A stretch of DNA of 64,000 nucleotides from the NCBI RefSeq assembly GCF_039524015.1, contig NZ_BAAAGF010000001.1, forward strand, positions 186,001 to 250,000, read 5' to 3'. The position numbers and the translations under genes were made by a program. Shown here piece by piece: positions 1 through 8,560 of the stretch (the first letter of the stretch is position 1; each line of letters begins with the position of its first letter). Below the pieces are notes generated by a model, which did no database searches, was not told the origin of the DNA, and worked only from the letters and a program-made list of their open reading frames with translations. The DNA is from Gaetbulibacter_B jejuensis. GTDB lineage: Bacteria; Bacteroidota; Bacteroidia; Flavobacteriales; Flavobacteriaceae.

Positions 1-2718
1 CAGGTTAAAAAAATCAACATTATACCCAATGTTGCCAATAAATTTTTAGAAGAAACTAGACAAAGTTTTTTTAAATACATTGCTCAAAAAACAGTAGTGT
101 TTGCTAAAAACACTAACCTTCTGTTTTCAAGAATTGATGACTTTTTTAGTAAAGCCGAAGACGCTTTCCAAAACCTTTCAAAAGACATTAAACATGCTGA
201 ACCTGAAGAGCTGTTTTGCAATTCGGCATTGCTTAAAAAACAATTATTAGAGTTTACTTTAGTAGAATTTGGCTCAGAAGCTTTCTTTAGTAATGCGTCT
301 GAAAGTAACAGTGCTATTACGTTTAACACGTCACCTCAGCCATCATTCAATAAGCAATTTAATCTGTTAATTGATGATTTAAACTCAAATCATAATAAAG
401 GTTACACCAACTATATTGCTTGTGTAAGTGAGCAACAAGCCAAACGTTTTCATGATATTTTTGAAGATGCTAGTGCTGAGCGCAGTCGAAGTATAGAACA
501 AGAAGTACACTATCAAACCATTGTGTTGTCTTTATTTCAAGGTTTTGTTGACCATGATGCTAAAATAACCTGTTATACAGACCATCAAATTTTTGAACGC
601 TATCATAAGTTTCATCTTAAAAATGGTTATGCTAAAAAGCAAGCTATTACCTTAAAAGAACTTACCAATTTAGACATTGGCGACTATGTAACCCATATTG
701 ATCATGGTATTGGGAAATTTGGAGGATTACAAAAAATTGATGTTGAAGGAAAAAAACAAGAAGCCATAAAGCTTATTTATGGCGAACGTGATGTGTTGTA
801 TTTAAGCATTCATTCGCTACATAAAATTACCAAGTTTAATGGTAAAGACGGGAAACCTCCAAAAGTATACAAACTAGGAAGCAAAGCATGGAAAACCCTT
901 AAACAAAAGACCAAGTCTAAAGTCAAAGAAATTGCTTTTAACCTTATAAACCTGTACGCTAAGCGAAAGCTAGAAAAAGGCTATCAATACAATCCTGATA
1001 GCTATATGCAACACGAGCTAGAAGCATCGTTTATTTATGAAGATACACCAGACCAAAGTACTGCAACTGCTGATATAAAAGCAGATATGGAAAGCGAGCG
1101 TCCTATGGACAGATTAGTTTGTGGTGATGTAGGTTTTGGTAAAACCGAAGTTGCCATAAGAGCTGCTTTTAAAGCTGTAGACAACGGTAAGCAAGTAGCG
1201 GTTTTAGTGCCTACAACTATTTTGGCTTATCAGCATTATAGAACGTTTAAAGAGCGTTTAAAAGATTTTCCTGTAACTGTTGATTACCTCAACCGTTTTA
1301 GAACTGCAAAGGAAAAACGTGAAACCTTAGAAAACCTATCAAAAGGAGGTGTAGATATCATTATTGGCACACATCAATTGGTTAATAAAAATGTAAGCTT
1401 TAAGGATTTAGGATTGCTTATTGTTGATGAAGAACAAAAATTTGGTGTTGCAGTAAAAGAAAAATTAAAAACCATTAAAGATAATGTTGATGTGCTCACA
1501 CTCACAGCAACACCTATACCTAGAACGCTTCAGTTTAGTTTAATGGCTGCAAGGGATTTATCGGTTATTACAACTCCTCCACCAAACAGATATCCTATTG
1601 AAAGTCACGTAATCAGGTTTAACGAAGAAACCATAAGAGATGCTGTAACTTATGAAATACAACGTGGTGGTCAAATTTTCTTCATTCATAATCGTATTGA
1701 AAATATTAAAGAAGTGGCTGGTATGATTCAGCGTTTAGTACCTGATGCTAAAATTGGTATTGGTCATGGACAAATGGATGGTAAAAAACTAGAGCAACTT
1801 ATGTTAGGGTTTATGAATGGCGATTTTGATGTTCTTGTAAGTACAACCATTGTTGAAAGTGGATTAGATGTACCAAACGCCAACACCATTTTTATAAACA
1901 ATGCCAATAACTTTGGGTTGAGTGATTTACACCAAATGCGTGGTCGTGTAGGACGAAGCAACAAAAAAGCATTTTGCTATTTTGTTACTCCAGAATATTC
2001 GGCTATGACTAATGATGCTAGAAAACGTATTACTGCCTTAGAGCAGTTTACCGAATTAGGTAGCGGATTTAATATTGCCATGAAAGACCTCGAAATTAGA
2101 GGCGCTGGAGATTTATTAGGAGGCGAACAAAGTGGCTTTATAAATGATATAGGTTTTGATACCTATCAAAAAATATTAAACGAAGCTATTGATGAATTAA
2201 AAGAAAACGAGTTTAAAGATTTATACAAAGACGAAGGTAAAGAACGAGACTATGTAAAAGACATTACTATTGATAGTGATTTTGAACTCTTGTTCCCTGA
2301 TGATTATGTCAATAACATTGCCGAACGTTTAAACCTGTACACCAAGTTAAACGATATTAAAACCGAAGCTGAGTTAGATAAATTTGAATCAGAAATTATA
2401 GACCGTTTTGGTGAGTTACCAACCCAAGTTATCGACTTAATAAACAGTGTTCGTATAAAATGGATTGCGACAAAAATTGGTTTAGAAAAAGTGGTGATGA
2501 AACACGGTAAACTTGTAGGTTATTTTATTAACGATCAACAAAGTGGTTTTTATCAAAGTAGCGGATTTACCAAAGTGTTACAATTTGCACAAACACACCC
2601 AAAAGCCTGTAAGATGAAAGAAAAGCAAACCAGAAATGGTTTACGATTATTGCTTACATTTGATAATATAAAATCAGTTCATCAAGCTTTAGCTGCTTTA
2701 AAGCCTATTTTGGCTTGA
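1..2718 (+). CDS. mfd: Transcription-repair coupling factor Mfd (5'-truncated by window edge)
   Basis: This is the superfamily 2 DNA translocase that removes stalled RNA polymerase and recruits the UvrABC excision system. The frame is open from the first base, so the gene starts upstream of the window. About 905 residues are present, and some 200-230 N-terminal residues (UvrB-like domain) are missing by comparison with the usual length. Seen in order: the end of the UvrB-like region; an RNA-polymerase-interacting CarD-like domain (from about residue 220, around DYVTHIDHGIGKF); Walker A in GDVGFGKTEVA; the DEEQ box; TATPIPRTL; TTIVESGLD; and QMRGRVGRS of the second RecA fold. A C-terminal D7-type domain follows. 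The first in-frame ATG at 97 is internal. Confident. Confidence 0.97.
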   Translation, partial: QVKKINIIPNVANKFLEETRQSFFKYIAQKTVVFAKNTNLLFSRIDDFFSKAEDAFQNLSKDIKHAEPEELFCNSALLKKQLLEFTLVEFGSEAFFSNASESNSAITFNTSPQPSFNKQFNLLIDDLNSNHNKGYTNYIACVSEQQAKRFHDIFEDASAERSRSIEQEVHYQTIVLSLFQGFVDHDAKITCYTDHQIFERYHKFHLKNGYAKKQAITLKELTNLDIGDYVTHIDHGIGKFGGLQKIDVEGKKQEAIKLIYGERDVLYLSIHSLHKITKFNGKDGKPPKVYKLGSKAWKTLKQKTKSKVKEIAFNLINLYAKRKLEKGYQYNPDSYMQHELEASFIYEDTPDQSTATADIKADMESERPMDRLVCGDVGFGKTEVAIRAAFKAVDNGKQVAVLVPTTILAYQHYRTFKERLKDFPVTVDYLNRFRTAKEKRETLENLSKGGVDIIIGTHQLVNKNVSFKDLGLLIVDEEQKFGVAVKEKLKTIKDNVDVLTLTATPIPRTLQFSLMAARDLSVITTPPPNRYPIESHVIRFNEETIRDAVTYEIQRGGQIFFIHNRIENIKEVAGMIQRLVPDAKIGIGHGQMDGKKLEQLMLGFMNGDFDVLVSTTIVESGLDVPNANTIFINNANNFGLSDLHQMRGRVGRSNKKAFCYFVTPEYSAMTNDARKRITALEQFTELGSGFNIAMKDLEIRGAGDLLGGEQSGFINDIGFDTYQKILNEAIDELKENEFKDLYKDEGKERDYVKDITIDSDFELLFPDDYVNNIAERLNLYTKLNDIKTEAELDKFESEIIDRFGELPTQVIDLINSVRIKWIATKIGLEKVVMKHGKLVGYFINDQQSGFYQSSGFTKVLQFAQTHPKACKMKEKQTRNGLRLLLTFDNIKSVHQALAALKPILA

Positions 2719-2750
2719 TAATTGGTACTTATTTTGAAAACTAAAAACAC

Positions 2751-4061
2751 ATGAAAAAACTATTTATACTTGCAGTTTTATGTCCTTTTTTAATGGTTTC
2801 ACAACATAAAATTGAAGGAAATTTTCAACCAGTAACAGATTATACTTATGCCTTTTTATACCATTCTACACCAACAGGTTCAAACTATATAGATAGAGCT
2901 GAACTTGATGAAAAAGGTGATTTCAGTATTTCTTTTGATTCTACTACTGGTCCAGGAATCTATAAAATAGTGTATGCCTTACCTCCTGAAGAAAATAATT
3001 TTGACTTTATCTACAACGGAAAAGAAGATATTTCATTTACCTATAGTGATGACAAAGGCTTAGAGTTTACAGCTTCAAACGAAAATAAATTGTGGTCGTC
3101 TTATACCAAAAGTATGGAATTGGTAAACATGACAATTAGCAATTTTTACACTCAAGAAAGTACCGACAAAAAAGCGTTTAAAGATATTTTTAAAACCTTA
3201 AAAGACACTCAAACTGCTTTTGAAGATGCCTCAAAAGGGACAATGGCAAATGTATTTATTGTTGCCAATAGGCCATACGTACCAACAGAGTATGAAGACA
3301 TCTCTACTTACTCTGCAAACCTTAAAGCATCTTATTTAAAACATGTAGATTTTAAAAGTGTGTTGTTGCAAAGTTCTGATTTTTTAACTGATAGAGTTTT
3401 GGCTTATGTTTTTGGTATGTCGGCAAGTACTAGTAACGAAACTCATTTAAAAGATATTGACACTTTAATGTCGTATATGAATGGTGTTGATGCTACTGTA
3501 AAAGTATCGTTATTGGAGCTGATTTGGCATCGTTTTTCAACCTTACAAAATGACGATGTTGCCAATGCAATTACTGACAAGTACCTTTTTGATTTGGCAA
3601 AAGCAACTCACAATGACCAACTCGCTGAATACATTAGTGTTTACAAAAATAATTCAATAGGGAAAAAAGCGCATAATTTCGATATCGCTATTTCTAAAAA
3701 TGGAACAACTACAACCACTTCATTACACGATTTAAATAATGCAGAGCATTACATTGTTGTTTTTTGGAGCAGCACTTGTGGTCATTGCTTGGAAGAACTT
3801 CCTAAGTTAAAACAATTAATGGCTTCAAAACCTGATTACAAAGTCATTGCTGTTGGTTTAGAAGATGAGAATACGAACTGGCAAAAACAAATTGCTAATT
3901 ATCCTGATTTTATCCATGTGCTTGGTTTAGGAAAATGGGACAACCCAATTTCTAATGCCTATGGTGTTGGGTCAACACCTTCGTATTTTGTTTTGGATAA
4001 AAACAAAACCATTACAGCAAAACCTTATGATGTTGAAGCACTAATAACGCTTTTGAAATAA
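2751..4061 (+). CDS. TlpA-like thioredoxin-fold thiol:disulfide oxidoreductase
   Basis: Exported protein of 436 residues. A short signal peptide ends near MVSQ (residues 1-17). An N-terminal DUF4369-like beta domain spans roughly 20-110, a helical linker follows, and a C-terminal TlpA/AhpC-type thioredoxin fold starts at about residue 320. The redox motif is CGHC (Cys343 and Cys346) in WSSTCGHCLEEL, and the cis-Pro loop appears as VGSTPSYFV. Such proteins reduce or maintain thiols in the periplasm, for example in cytochrome c maturation. The substrate cannot be told from sequence. It follows mfd by 32 nt and ends at a strong hairpin terminator. Confidence 0.85.
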   Translation: MKKLFILAVLCPFLMVSQHKIEGNFQPVTDYTYAFLYHSTPTGSNYIDRAELDEKGDFSISFDSTTGPGIYKIVYALPPEENNFDFIYNGKEDISFTYSDDKGLEFTASNENKLWSSYTKSMELVNMTISNFYTQESTDKKAFKDIFKTLKDTQTAFEDASKGTMANVFIVANRPYVPTEYEDISTYSANLKASYLKHVDFKSVLLQSSDFLTDRVLAYVFGMSASTSNETHLKDIDTLMSYMNGVDATVKVSLLELIWHRFSTLQNDDVANAITDKYLFDLAKATHNDQLAEYISVYKNNSIGKKAHNFDIAISKNGTTTTTSLHDLNNAEHYIVVFWSSTCGHCLEELPKLKQLMASKPDYKVIAVGLEDENTNWQKQIANYPDFIHVLGLGKWDNPISNAYGVGSTPSYFVLDKNKTITAKPYDVEALITLLK

Positions 4062-4080
4062 TACTTTAATATACTGTATA

Positions 4081-4113
4081 AAAAAAGCCAACGTAATTGC
4101 GTTGGCTTTTTTT
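4081..4113. terminator. Bidirectional intrinsic terminator
   Basis: A 13-bp stem (AAAAAAGCCAACG paired with CGTTGGCTTTTTT) encloses a 6-nt loop, with A and T runs on either side. It lies between the convergent thioredoxin-like gene and the LysM gene, so it can serve both. Confidence 0.9.
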
Positions 4114-4130
4114 ATGTATGAGTATTATGC

Positions 4131-4628
4131 TTAGTCTAAATGCGGAATACGCAATACTTGTCCTGGGTAAATTAAATCAGGATCTTTAAGCATTGGTTTA
4201 TTAGCTTCAAAAATCACAGGATACTTCATAGCATTTCCATAGAATTTTTTAGCAATTTTACCTAAAGTGTCTCCACTTACAACTGTATGAAACTGAGCTT
4301 CTGGCTCTACATGCTCAACAGTCATTTGGTCATCAACAGTTGCAATACCTTCAGTATTACCTACAACTAATACTACTTTTTCTTTTGTTGCTTGGTCATA
4401 AGCCATACCTGAAATAGTAGCTAAATCGTCGTTAATATGTACTTTTAAATTCTCTACTTTTAATTGCAAATCAGAAATTGTTTCTTCTAGCTTGCCTGCT
4501 GCTGCAGTTTCTGCTTTTAGTTTTGCCTCAGCTGCTGCCTCTGCCGCTTCAGCAGCTTCTTCTGCATCTGTTTTTCCTATGCCAAAAACTTTTGCTCCAG
4601 CATTTTTAATGAATGAAAATAAACCCAT
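4131..4628 (-). CDS. BON + LysM domain protein, Kbp/YgaU-like
   Basis: A 165-residue cytoplasmic-looking protein without a signal peptide. The start MGLFSFIKNAGAKVFG matches the amphipathic start of E. coli Kbp (YgaU), a potassium-binding protein. Next comes an Ala/Glu-rich, probably coiled-coil stretch at 22-45 (extra relative to the 149-residue E. coli protein), then a BON domain at about 48-105, and a LysM domain at about 112-162 (VVSGDTLGKIAKKFYGN, ending YPGQVLRIP). The family is known for K+ sensing and osmotic response. That role here is inferred from architecture only. Confidence 0.85.
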   Translation of the reverse strand: MGLFSFIKNAGAKVFGIGKTDAEEAAEAAEAAAEAKLKAETAAAGKLEETISDLQLKVENLKVHINDDLATISGMAYDQATKEKVVLVVGNTEGIATVDDQMTVEHVEPEAQFHTVVSGDTLGKIAKKFYGNAMKYPVIFEANKPMLKDPDLIYPGQVLRIPHLD

Positions 4629-4784
4629 AATTATAATGTTTAAGTGTTAATAGTTATTGTTTCTTGTAAAGTTTAAAAAAATATGTTTTAAATCCAATTA
4701 ATGTTAGTAATTAAAATGTAAACAAATCTTCATATATATGACACACAATATCTCCTTAAAGTCACATAAAAATCAAAAAGAAAA

Positions 4785-4812
4785 CGCTCAACTAGAACTA
4801 TCTAGTTGAGCG
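4785..4812 (-). terminator. Intrinsic terminator of the leftward LysM gene or upstream of it
   Basis: A 12-bp perfect stem (CGCTCAACTAGA with TCTAGTTGAGCG) has an ACTA loop. On the minus strand it is followed by TTTTCTTTTTG. It sits just past the stop of the leftward lipoprotein gene at 4841 and so most likely ends that transcript. It also shields the LysM gene from read-through. Confidence 0.85.
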
Positions 4813-4840
4813 CTATGGAAACTAAATAACCAACCAAAAT

Positions 4841-5791
4841 TTAGCTCCTTGTATTTTCTCTTGGGTTCTCTTTTTTATCTGTTTTTTGTTTACGTTTTTT
4901 CGCTTCATTGGTTTGTTTAACCATTCTTCCTTCTGCATTTGCTTCTCTCATAAATTGTATGTATCCATTACCTGTAAATTCATAAATTGTTCCAGAGGAT
5001 GGATGGTACAGCTCTATAGTTGCATCATTTAAAACGCTTAATTCAAAGTATTCATTGTCAAAATAATCATAATCTAATGTTAATGTTTTTAGATACATGT
5101 TATTTGAAATGTCTCCTACTCCATAAACACCTGTATAATCCCAATAAATATTGTTTGGGTTTGAGACATTTACGTCTTGAGAACTTCTAAACTCTGAATC
5201 ATTTCCACCAGCTAAAAACTGAAGATAATTTTCATTATCAAACTCATTTAGCATTCCTTGTTGACTTGTATAGGTCTTTTCCCAAGCTTCATACTCTTGA
5301 AGAAAATAGTGGATATTGTCATAAAACACATAGTCATAATCAAACGTACTACGTTGGTAACCATGTAAAAAATATGAGGTGTCATTAAACGGATTGTAAA
5401 GCTCAATGGTATTATTATCTATTTGGTATACATCAAAAGTTTCGTAACCATCAATATCGTGGTACACATCCAATATCATATTATAAGCATCATAATCTGC
5501 TACTGGAATTCCAAAACCGTTACCTTGGTTACCAAAACCAACTAGGTTGTTGTTAGCATACATTACTCCATTTCTAAACGAAACTGTAAATGCTATTTGT
5601 AAAAATGGTGTTTCGCCATAACCTATAGTTTGGTTAATATCTACATACCACAATTCATACGAGCTCAATAATTGATGTAATGAAATTGTTGGTGTATTAT
5701 TATAGTTATCAACAATAACTTCTTCTCTGTAACAAGACGTCAATAAAGTTGCTGTAAAAGCAAGTGTTAAGAATAATTTTATAGTCTTCAT
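4841..5791 (-). CDS. Hypothetical lipoprotein, two repeated beta modules
   Basis: A 316-residue lipoprotein. The signal peptide ends in the lipobox LLTSC (Cys20). The mature part is rich in Tyr, Asn and Asp and appears to carry two related halves: a recurring xxIELYxPxx(T)xYxxxG block ends each half (near residues 130-143, IELYNPFNDTSYFLHG, and near 258-273, IELYHPSSGTIYEFTG). The tail of about 30 residues (from 287) is strongly charged (Lys/Arg/Glu). No enzyme motif is visible, and the function is unknown. A probable outer-membrane-anchored protein restricted to Flavobacteriia is an inference. Confidence 0.75.
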   Translation of the reverse strand: MKTIKLFLTLAFTATLLTSCYREEVIVDNYNNTPTISLHQLLSSYELWYVDINQTIGYGETPFLQIAFTVSFRNGVMYANNNLVGFGNQGNGFGIPVADYDAYNMILDVYHDIDGYETFDVYQIDNNTIELYNPFNDTSYFLHGYQRSTFDYDYVFYDNIHYFLQEYEAWEKTYTSQQGMLNEFDNENYLQFLAGGNDSEFRSSQDVNVSNPNNIYWDYTGVYGVGDISNNMYLKTLTLDYDYFDNEYFELSVLNDATIELYHPSSGTIYEFTGNGYIQFMREANAEGRMVKQTNEAKKRKQKTDKKENPRENTRS

Positions 5792-5892
5792 AATCCAACA
5801 ATTTTAGGGTTAATAATTTTAAGGTTTCAAAACGCGTGCCAAAAATTAGTTGTGCTTTATACAATGTTAACCTTAAAGACTTATATTTTGTG

Positions 5893-5900
5893 TATTTTTG
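5893..5900 (+). promoter_or_regulatory. -7 promoter box of gpsA (TATTTTTG)
   Basis: Exact match to the Bacteroidota -7 consensus TAnnTTTG, 24 nt before the ATG at 5925. It overlaps an upstream in-frame TTG at 5898, which argues against that codon being the translation start. No convincing -33 box was found. Confidence 0.6.
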
Positions 5901-5924
5901 AATATAGAATTTGAAAATAATTAT

Positions 5925-6926
5925 ATGAACAACCCTTTAAAATATGCTGTTTTTGGTTCAGGAAGTTGGGCCACTGCTATTGTAAAAATGCTATGCGAAA
6001 ATCTTGATGAAGTTGGATGGTACATGCGTAGTGTTTACATAAAAGAGCATTTGCTTAAAGAAGAACACAACCCAAGTTATTTAAGTTCGGTTGAGTTTGA
6101 TATAAACCAATTAAAGCTAAGCAACGACATTAATGAAATGGCTAATTATGCTGATGTACTTATTTTTGTAGTGCCTTCGGCTTTTATGCATTCTGAATTA
6201 GAGAAACTCACTGTAGATATTACTAAAAAGACCATTGTTTCGGCTGTAAAAGGTATTATTCCTGAATCTGGTTTATTGGTAGGTGAACATTTTCATGATA
6301 TTTACCATATTCCTTTTGAAAACATTGCTGTAATTGCTGGTCCTTGTCATGCAGAAGAAGTCGCTTTAGAACGATTATCGTACCTAACCATTTCTTGTGC
6401 TGACAGTAAAAAAGCACAGGACATTGCTGATAAGCTCTCTAGCGATTACATACAAACCAAAATTAGCGACGACGTTATTGGTACCGAATATGCTGTAATG
6501 CTTAAAAACATTTACGCTATTGCTGCTGGTATAGCACATGGTTTAGGTTATGGTGATAATTTCCAAAGTGTATTGATGAGTAATGCCATAAGAGAAATGA
6601 AGCGTTTTATTAAAAAAATGCACAAAATGAAACGCAACATCAATAACTCTGCCTATTTAGGAGATTTGTTGGTTACAGGATATTCTACATTTTCTAGAAA
6701 CCGAATGTTTGGTAACATGATTGGTAAAGGCTACACTGTAAAATCGGCTCAAATGGAAATGAACATGGTTGCCGAAGGTTACTATGCCACAAAAAGTGCA
6801 CATTTATTGAACGAAAAAAATAAAAAGAAAACACGTTTACCTATTGTAAACTCGGTTTACGAAATACTATATGAAGGTAAAAATCCTAAAAAAGTATTTA
6901 AAAAATTGACCGAAAAATTAGATTAA
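5925..6926 (+). CDS. gpsA: Glycerol-3-phosphate dehydrogenase [NAD(P)+]
   Basis: Cytosolic enzyme that reduces dihydroxyacetone phosphate to sn-glycerol 3-phosphate for phospholipid synthesis. The N-terminal Rossmann fold carries GSGSWATA (residues 12-19 of the form used here). The central catalytic region has VMLKNIYAIAAGIAHGLGYG with the active-site Lys, and the C-terminal helical domain is complete. I chose ATG 5925 (333 residues) over a TTG at 5898, because the latter lies inside the promoter box and adds nine residues ahead of the first beta strand. The stretch NNSAYLGDLLVTGYS before the C-terminal domain is typical of the family. Confidence 0.93.
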   Translation: MNNPLKYAVFGSGSWATAIVKMLCENLDEVGWYMRSVYIKEHLLKEEHNPSYLSSVEFDINQLKLSNDINEMANYADVLIFVVPSAFMHSELEKLTVDITKKTIVSAVKGIIPESGLLVGEHFHDIYHIPFENIAVIAGPCHAEEVALERLSYLTISCADSKKAQDIADKLSSDYIQTKISDDVIGTEYAVMLKNIYAIAAGIAHGLGYGDNFQSVLMSNAIREMKRFIKKMHKMKRNINNSAYLGDLLVTGYSTFSRNRMFGNMIGKGYTVKSAQMEMNMVAEGYYATKSAHLLNEKNKKKTRLPIVNSVYEILYEGKNPKKVFKKLTEKLD

Positions 6927-6965
6927 TATTAACGTATTTAATCTTTACACCTCAATTCTTTAAGT

Positions 6966-6973
6966 TACATTTG
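6966..6973 (+). promoter_or_regulatory. -7 promoter box TACATTTG abutting a start codon
   Basis: Exact TAnnTTTG match ending 4 nt before the ATG at 6978. If used, transcription would start at or within a few bases of the ATG, giving a leaderless or nearly leaderless message. Confidence 0.5.
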
Positions 6974-6977
6974 TGCC

Positions 6978-7346
6978 ATGAAAAAGTTAGTATCTTTTCT
7001 TTTATTAGCTTGCTCCTTATTTAGTTATAGTTTTTCATCGACTGCTGTCCCTGAAAAAACTATAACCGATTCGGTATTGCTTTTTTCTAAAGCTGAAAAA
7101 GAAACAGTTACTTCACCTTCAAAACCTGCACTTTTAGCAAGCAGCATTGAAACCAATGTTGTTTTTCTTTCAGACTCAAGAACTGGACCTTCACCTTTAG
7201 GGTTTAAAAACTCTACATATATTCAAAACAAGGCGTTTAGTTTACACCATGCCTTAACAAGTACTGTTCAGTTTAAACACTATAATAAAACCATAGTTCC
7301 CTTTAGAGCTATTGATATTATTTTCCCTTTCCATACGCATTGGTAA
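6978..7346 (+). CDS. Small secreted hypothetical protein
   Basis: A 122-residue protein with a clear signal peptide (MKKLVSFLLLACSLFSYSFSS, cleavage about residue 21-23). The mature part has no recognisable domain and ends in hydrophobic/aromatic FPFHTHW. It stands alone between gpsA and the next gene, with its own promoter box. The signal peptide and promoter support it being real, and the function is unknown. Confidence 0.6.
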   Translation: MKKLVSFLLLACSLFSYSFSSTAVPEKTITDSVLLFSKAEKETVTSPSKPALLASSIETNVVFLSDSRTGPSPLGFKNSTYIQNKAFSLHHALTSTVQFKHYNKTIVPFRAIDIIFPFHTHW

Positions 7347-7375
7347 ACACATTTTACTGCATTTAAAATTTAAAC

Positions 7376-7404
7376 ACTGCCAGCTTTAAAAGCTAATTAG
7401 CAGT
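7376..7404. repeat. Small nested hairpin in intergenic space
   Basis: ACTGC...GCAGT arms enclose an inner palindrome AGCTTT-A-AAAGCT. There is no good U-run, so a terminator role for the small secreted gene is only possible. Confidence 0.35.
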
Positions 7405-7434
7405 AATTTATTACACACTTATTTTAAAATAACA

Positions 7435-7884
7435 ATGAATACAAACAGCACTATAATAGGAGTTGCAATAGCTCTATTATGTTGTATGCCTTATGCGTTT
7501 ATATACTTTTCTAGAAAAAAGAAGCAAAAGCAAACAATAGCAACATTTAAAACTATTGCGTTAGAACACAACATTCAAATTGATGAATTTGAAACTTTAA
7601 ATACAAATACCATTGGTATTGATAAAACAAACCGAAAGGTATTATTTGTTAAAAACAACGAAACAACAATTGTAGACTTAAAACAAGCTAACTATTGTTA
7701 TATTAATGAAGAAAAAAGCAAAACACAATCAATAAGTACTATTGATATTTGTTTTAATCTCTCTAATAAAGAACATCAAAAACTAACCGTTTTTGATAAT
7801 GAAGATGGTTTTATGTTAGATGGAGAAATTCAATTTTCCAATACTTGGGTAAACACCATTAATCAGCATATTAAAGCTGCATAA
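7435..7884 (+). CDS. Membrane-anchored hypothetical protein
   Basis: A 149-residue protein. One transmembrane helix at residues 7-26 is followed by KKKQKQ, so the soluble part should face the cytoplasm. The soluble domain of about 120 residues is a mixed beta-rich fold (FKTIALEHNIQIDEFETL, then KVLFVKNN), with a pattern resembling small PH-like/bacterial membrane-proximal domains. I do not recognise a family. It ends just before a bidirectional terminator shared with the convergent gene. Confidence 0.7.
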   Translation: MNTNSTIIGVAIALLCCMPYAFIYFSRKKKQKQTIATFKTIALEHNIQIDEFETLNTNTIGIDKTNRKVLFVKNNETTIVDLKQANYCYINEEKSKTQSISTIDICFNLSNKEHQKLTVFDNEDGFMLDGEIQFSNTWVNTINQHIKAA

Positions 7885-7893
7885 TTACCTTTT

Positions 7894-7926
7894 AAAATAA
7901 GCCTTGTTTAAAACGAGGCTTATTTT
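7894..7926. terminator. Bidirectional intrinsic terminator overlapping a stop codon
   Basis: The stem AAAATAAGCCTTG pairs with CGAGGCTTATTTT (one G-T pair) around a 7-nt loop and has flanking A/T runs. The last codons and stop of the leftward gene (7920-7922) lie inside the right arm, so coding sequence and terminator share bases. Confidence 0.8.
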
Positions 7927-8315
7927 TTTAAAACCCCTTTTACTTTCATTAACGGAATAGCTTGTAAGGCACGTTCATTAATAGTATTTTTTCTAAACAC
8001 ATAGGTTTTTTCAAACATAGTATTACCTTCAAAAAAAGTAACTTTAAACTGATTGTTAAGTGCAAAAAGCTCCTCTTGTAACAATTCAATTTTAGCATAG
8101 CTTTTTGCAGGTAGCTTATCTATCTTTTTTCTAAATGTAGATGTTATTTTTTGGTCAGAATATCCATTAGTAACAATTAAAACCACATCTAGGTCTTGGT
8201 CTTTATCATTAATAATATATGCATTCCAGTCTTGGGTTTTGTAAACATCATTAAACTCGTTTACTACTGCTATATAAACACCTTCCACCTCTGGGATTTC
8301 AATATCTTTTTTCAT
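7920..8315 (-). CDS. Conserved hypothetical protein (131 aa)
   Basis: A cytoplasmic-looking 131-residue protein without a signal peptide or transmembrane helix. It begins MKKDIEIPEVEGVYIAVVNE and is predicted mixed alpha/beta. I recognise it as the type of small protein common in Flavobacteriia with no assigned function. No catalytic motif is visible. The stop codon is embedded in the terminator hairpin at 7894-7926. Confidence 0.7.
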   Translation of the reverse strand: MKKDIEIPEVEGVYIAVVNEFNDVYKTQDWNAYIINDKDQDLDVVLIVTNGYSDQKITSTFRKKIDKLPAKSYAKIELLQEELFALNNQFKVTFFEGNTMFEKTYVFRKNTINERALQAIPLMKVKGVLKK

Positions 8316-8407
8316 CTTATTTCTTGCTTCTACAGAAAACCTTTAAATTAGACGCAAAATTAACACAATACTATCTATTGTGCATTTTTTATTAAAAAAA
8401 GACAAGG

Positions 8408-8514
8408 TTGTCAGTTCGAGTGATTTTGAGAAACGAAAAATAGTATCGAGAACTATTTCTTATTCTCGATACAAATTTCACTCATTTCAATCCTGAAATT
8501 TACTCGAATTGACG
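8408..8514. repeat. Long nested palindromic intergenic repeat
   Basis: The outer arms are GTCAGTTCGAGT (from 8410) and ACTCGAATTGAC (ending 8513). The inner arms GTATCGAGAA (8443-8452) and TTCTCGATAC (8463-8472) form a perfect 10-bp hairpin. GAGTGA/TCACTC can add pairing in between. The layout looks like a flavobacterial REP/MITE-like interspersed element. A copy number cannot be shown from this window because I saw no second copy here. Confidence 0.7.
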
Positions 8515-8560
8515 AATTAAGTCTAAAATGTGAATAGATAAATTACTTTAAAAAAATACA

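Noticed and set aside
5898..5924. TTG start of gpsA giving nine more residues
   Set aside because: The codon is inside the TAnnTTTG promoter box at 5893-5900, and the extra residues precede the first beta strand of the Rossmann fold.
8331..8352. TTTCTTGCTTCTACAGAAA as a repeat of the 16702/43591 hairpin family
   Set aside because: The stem is too weak and too different to support the claim.
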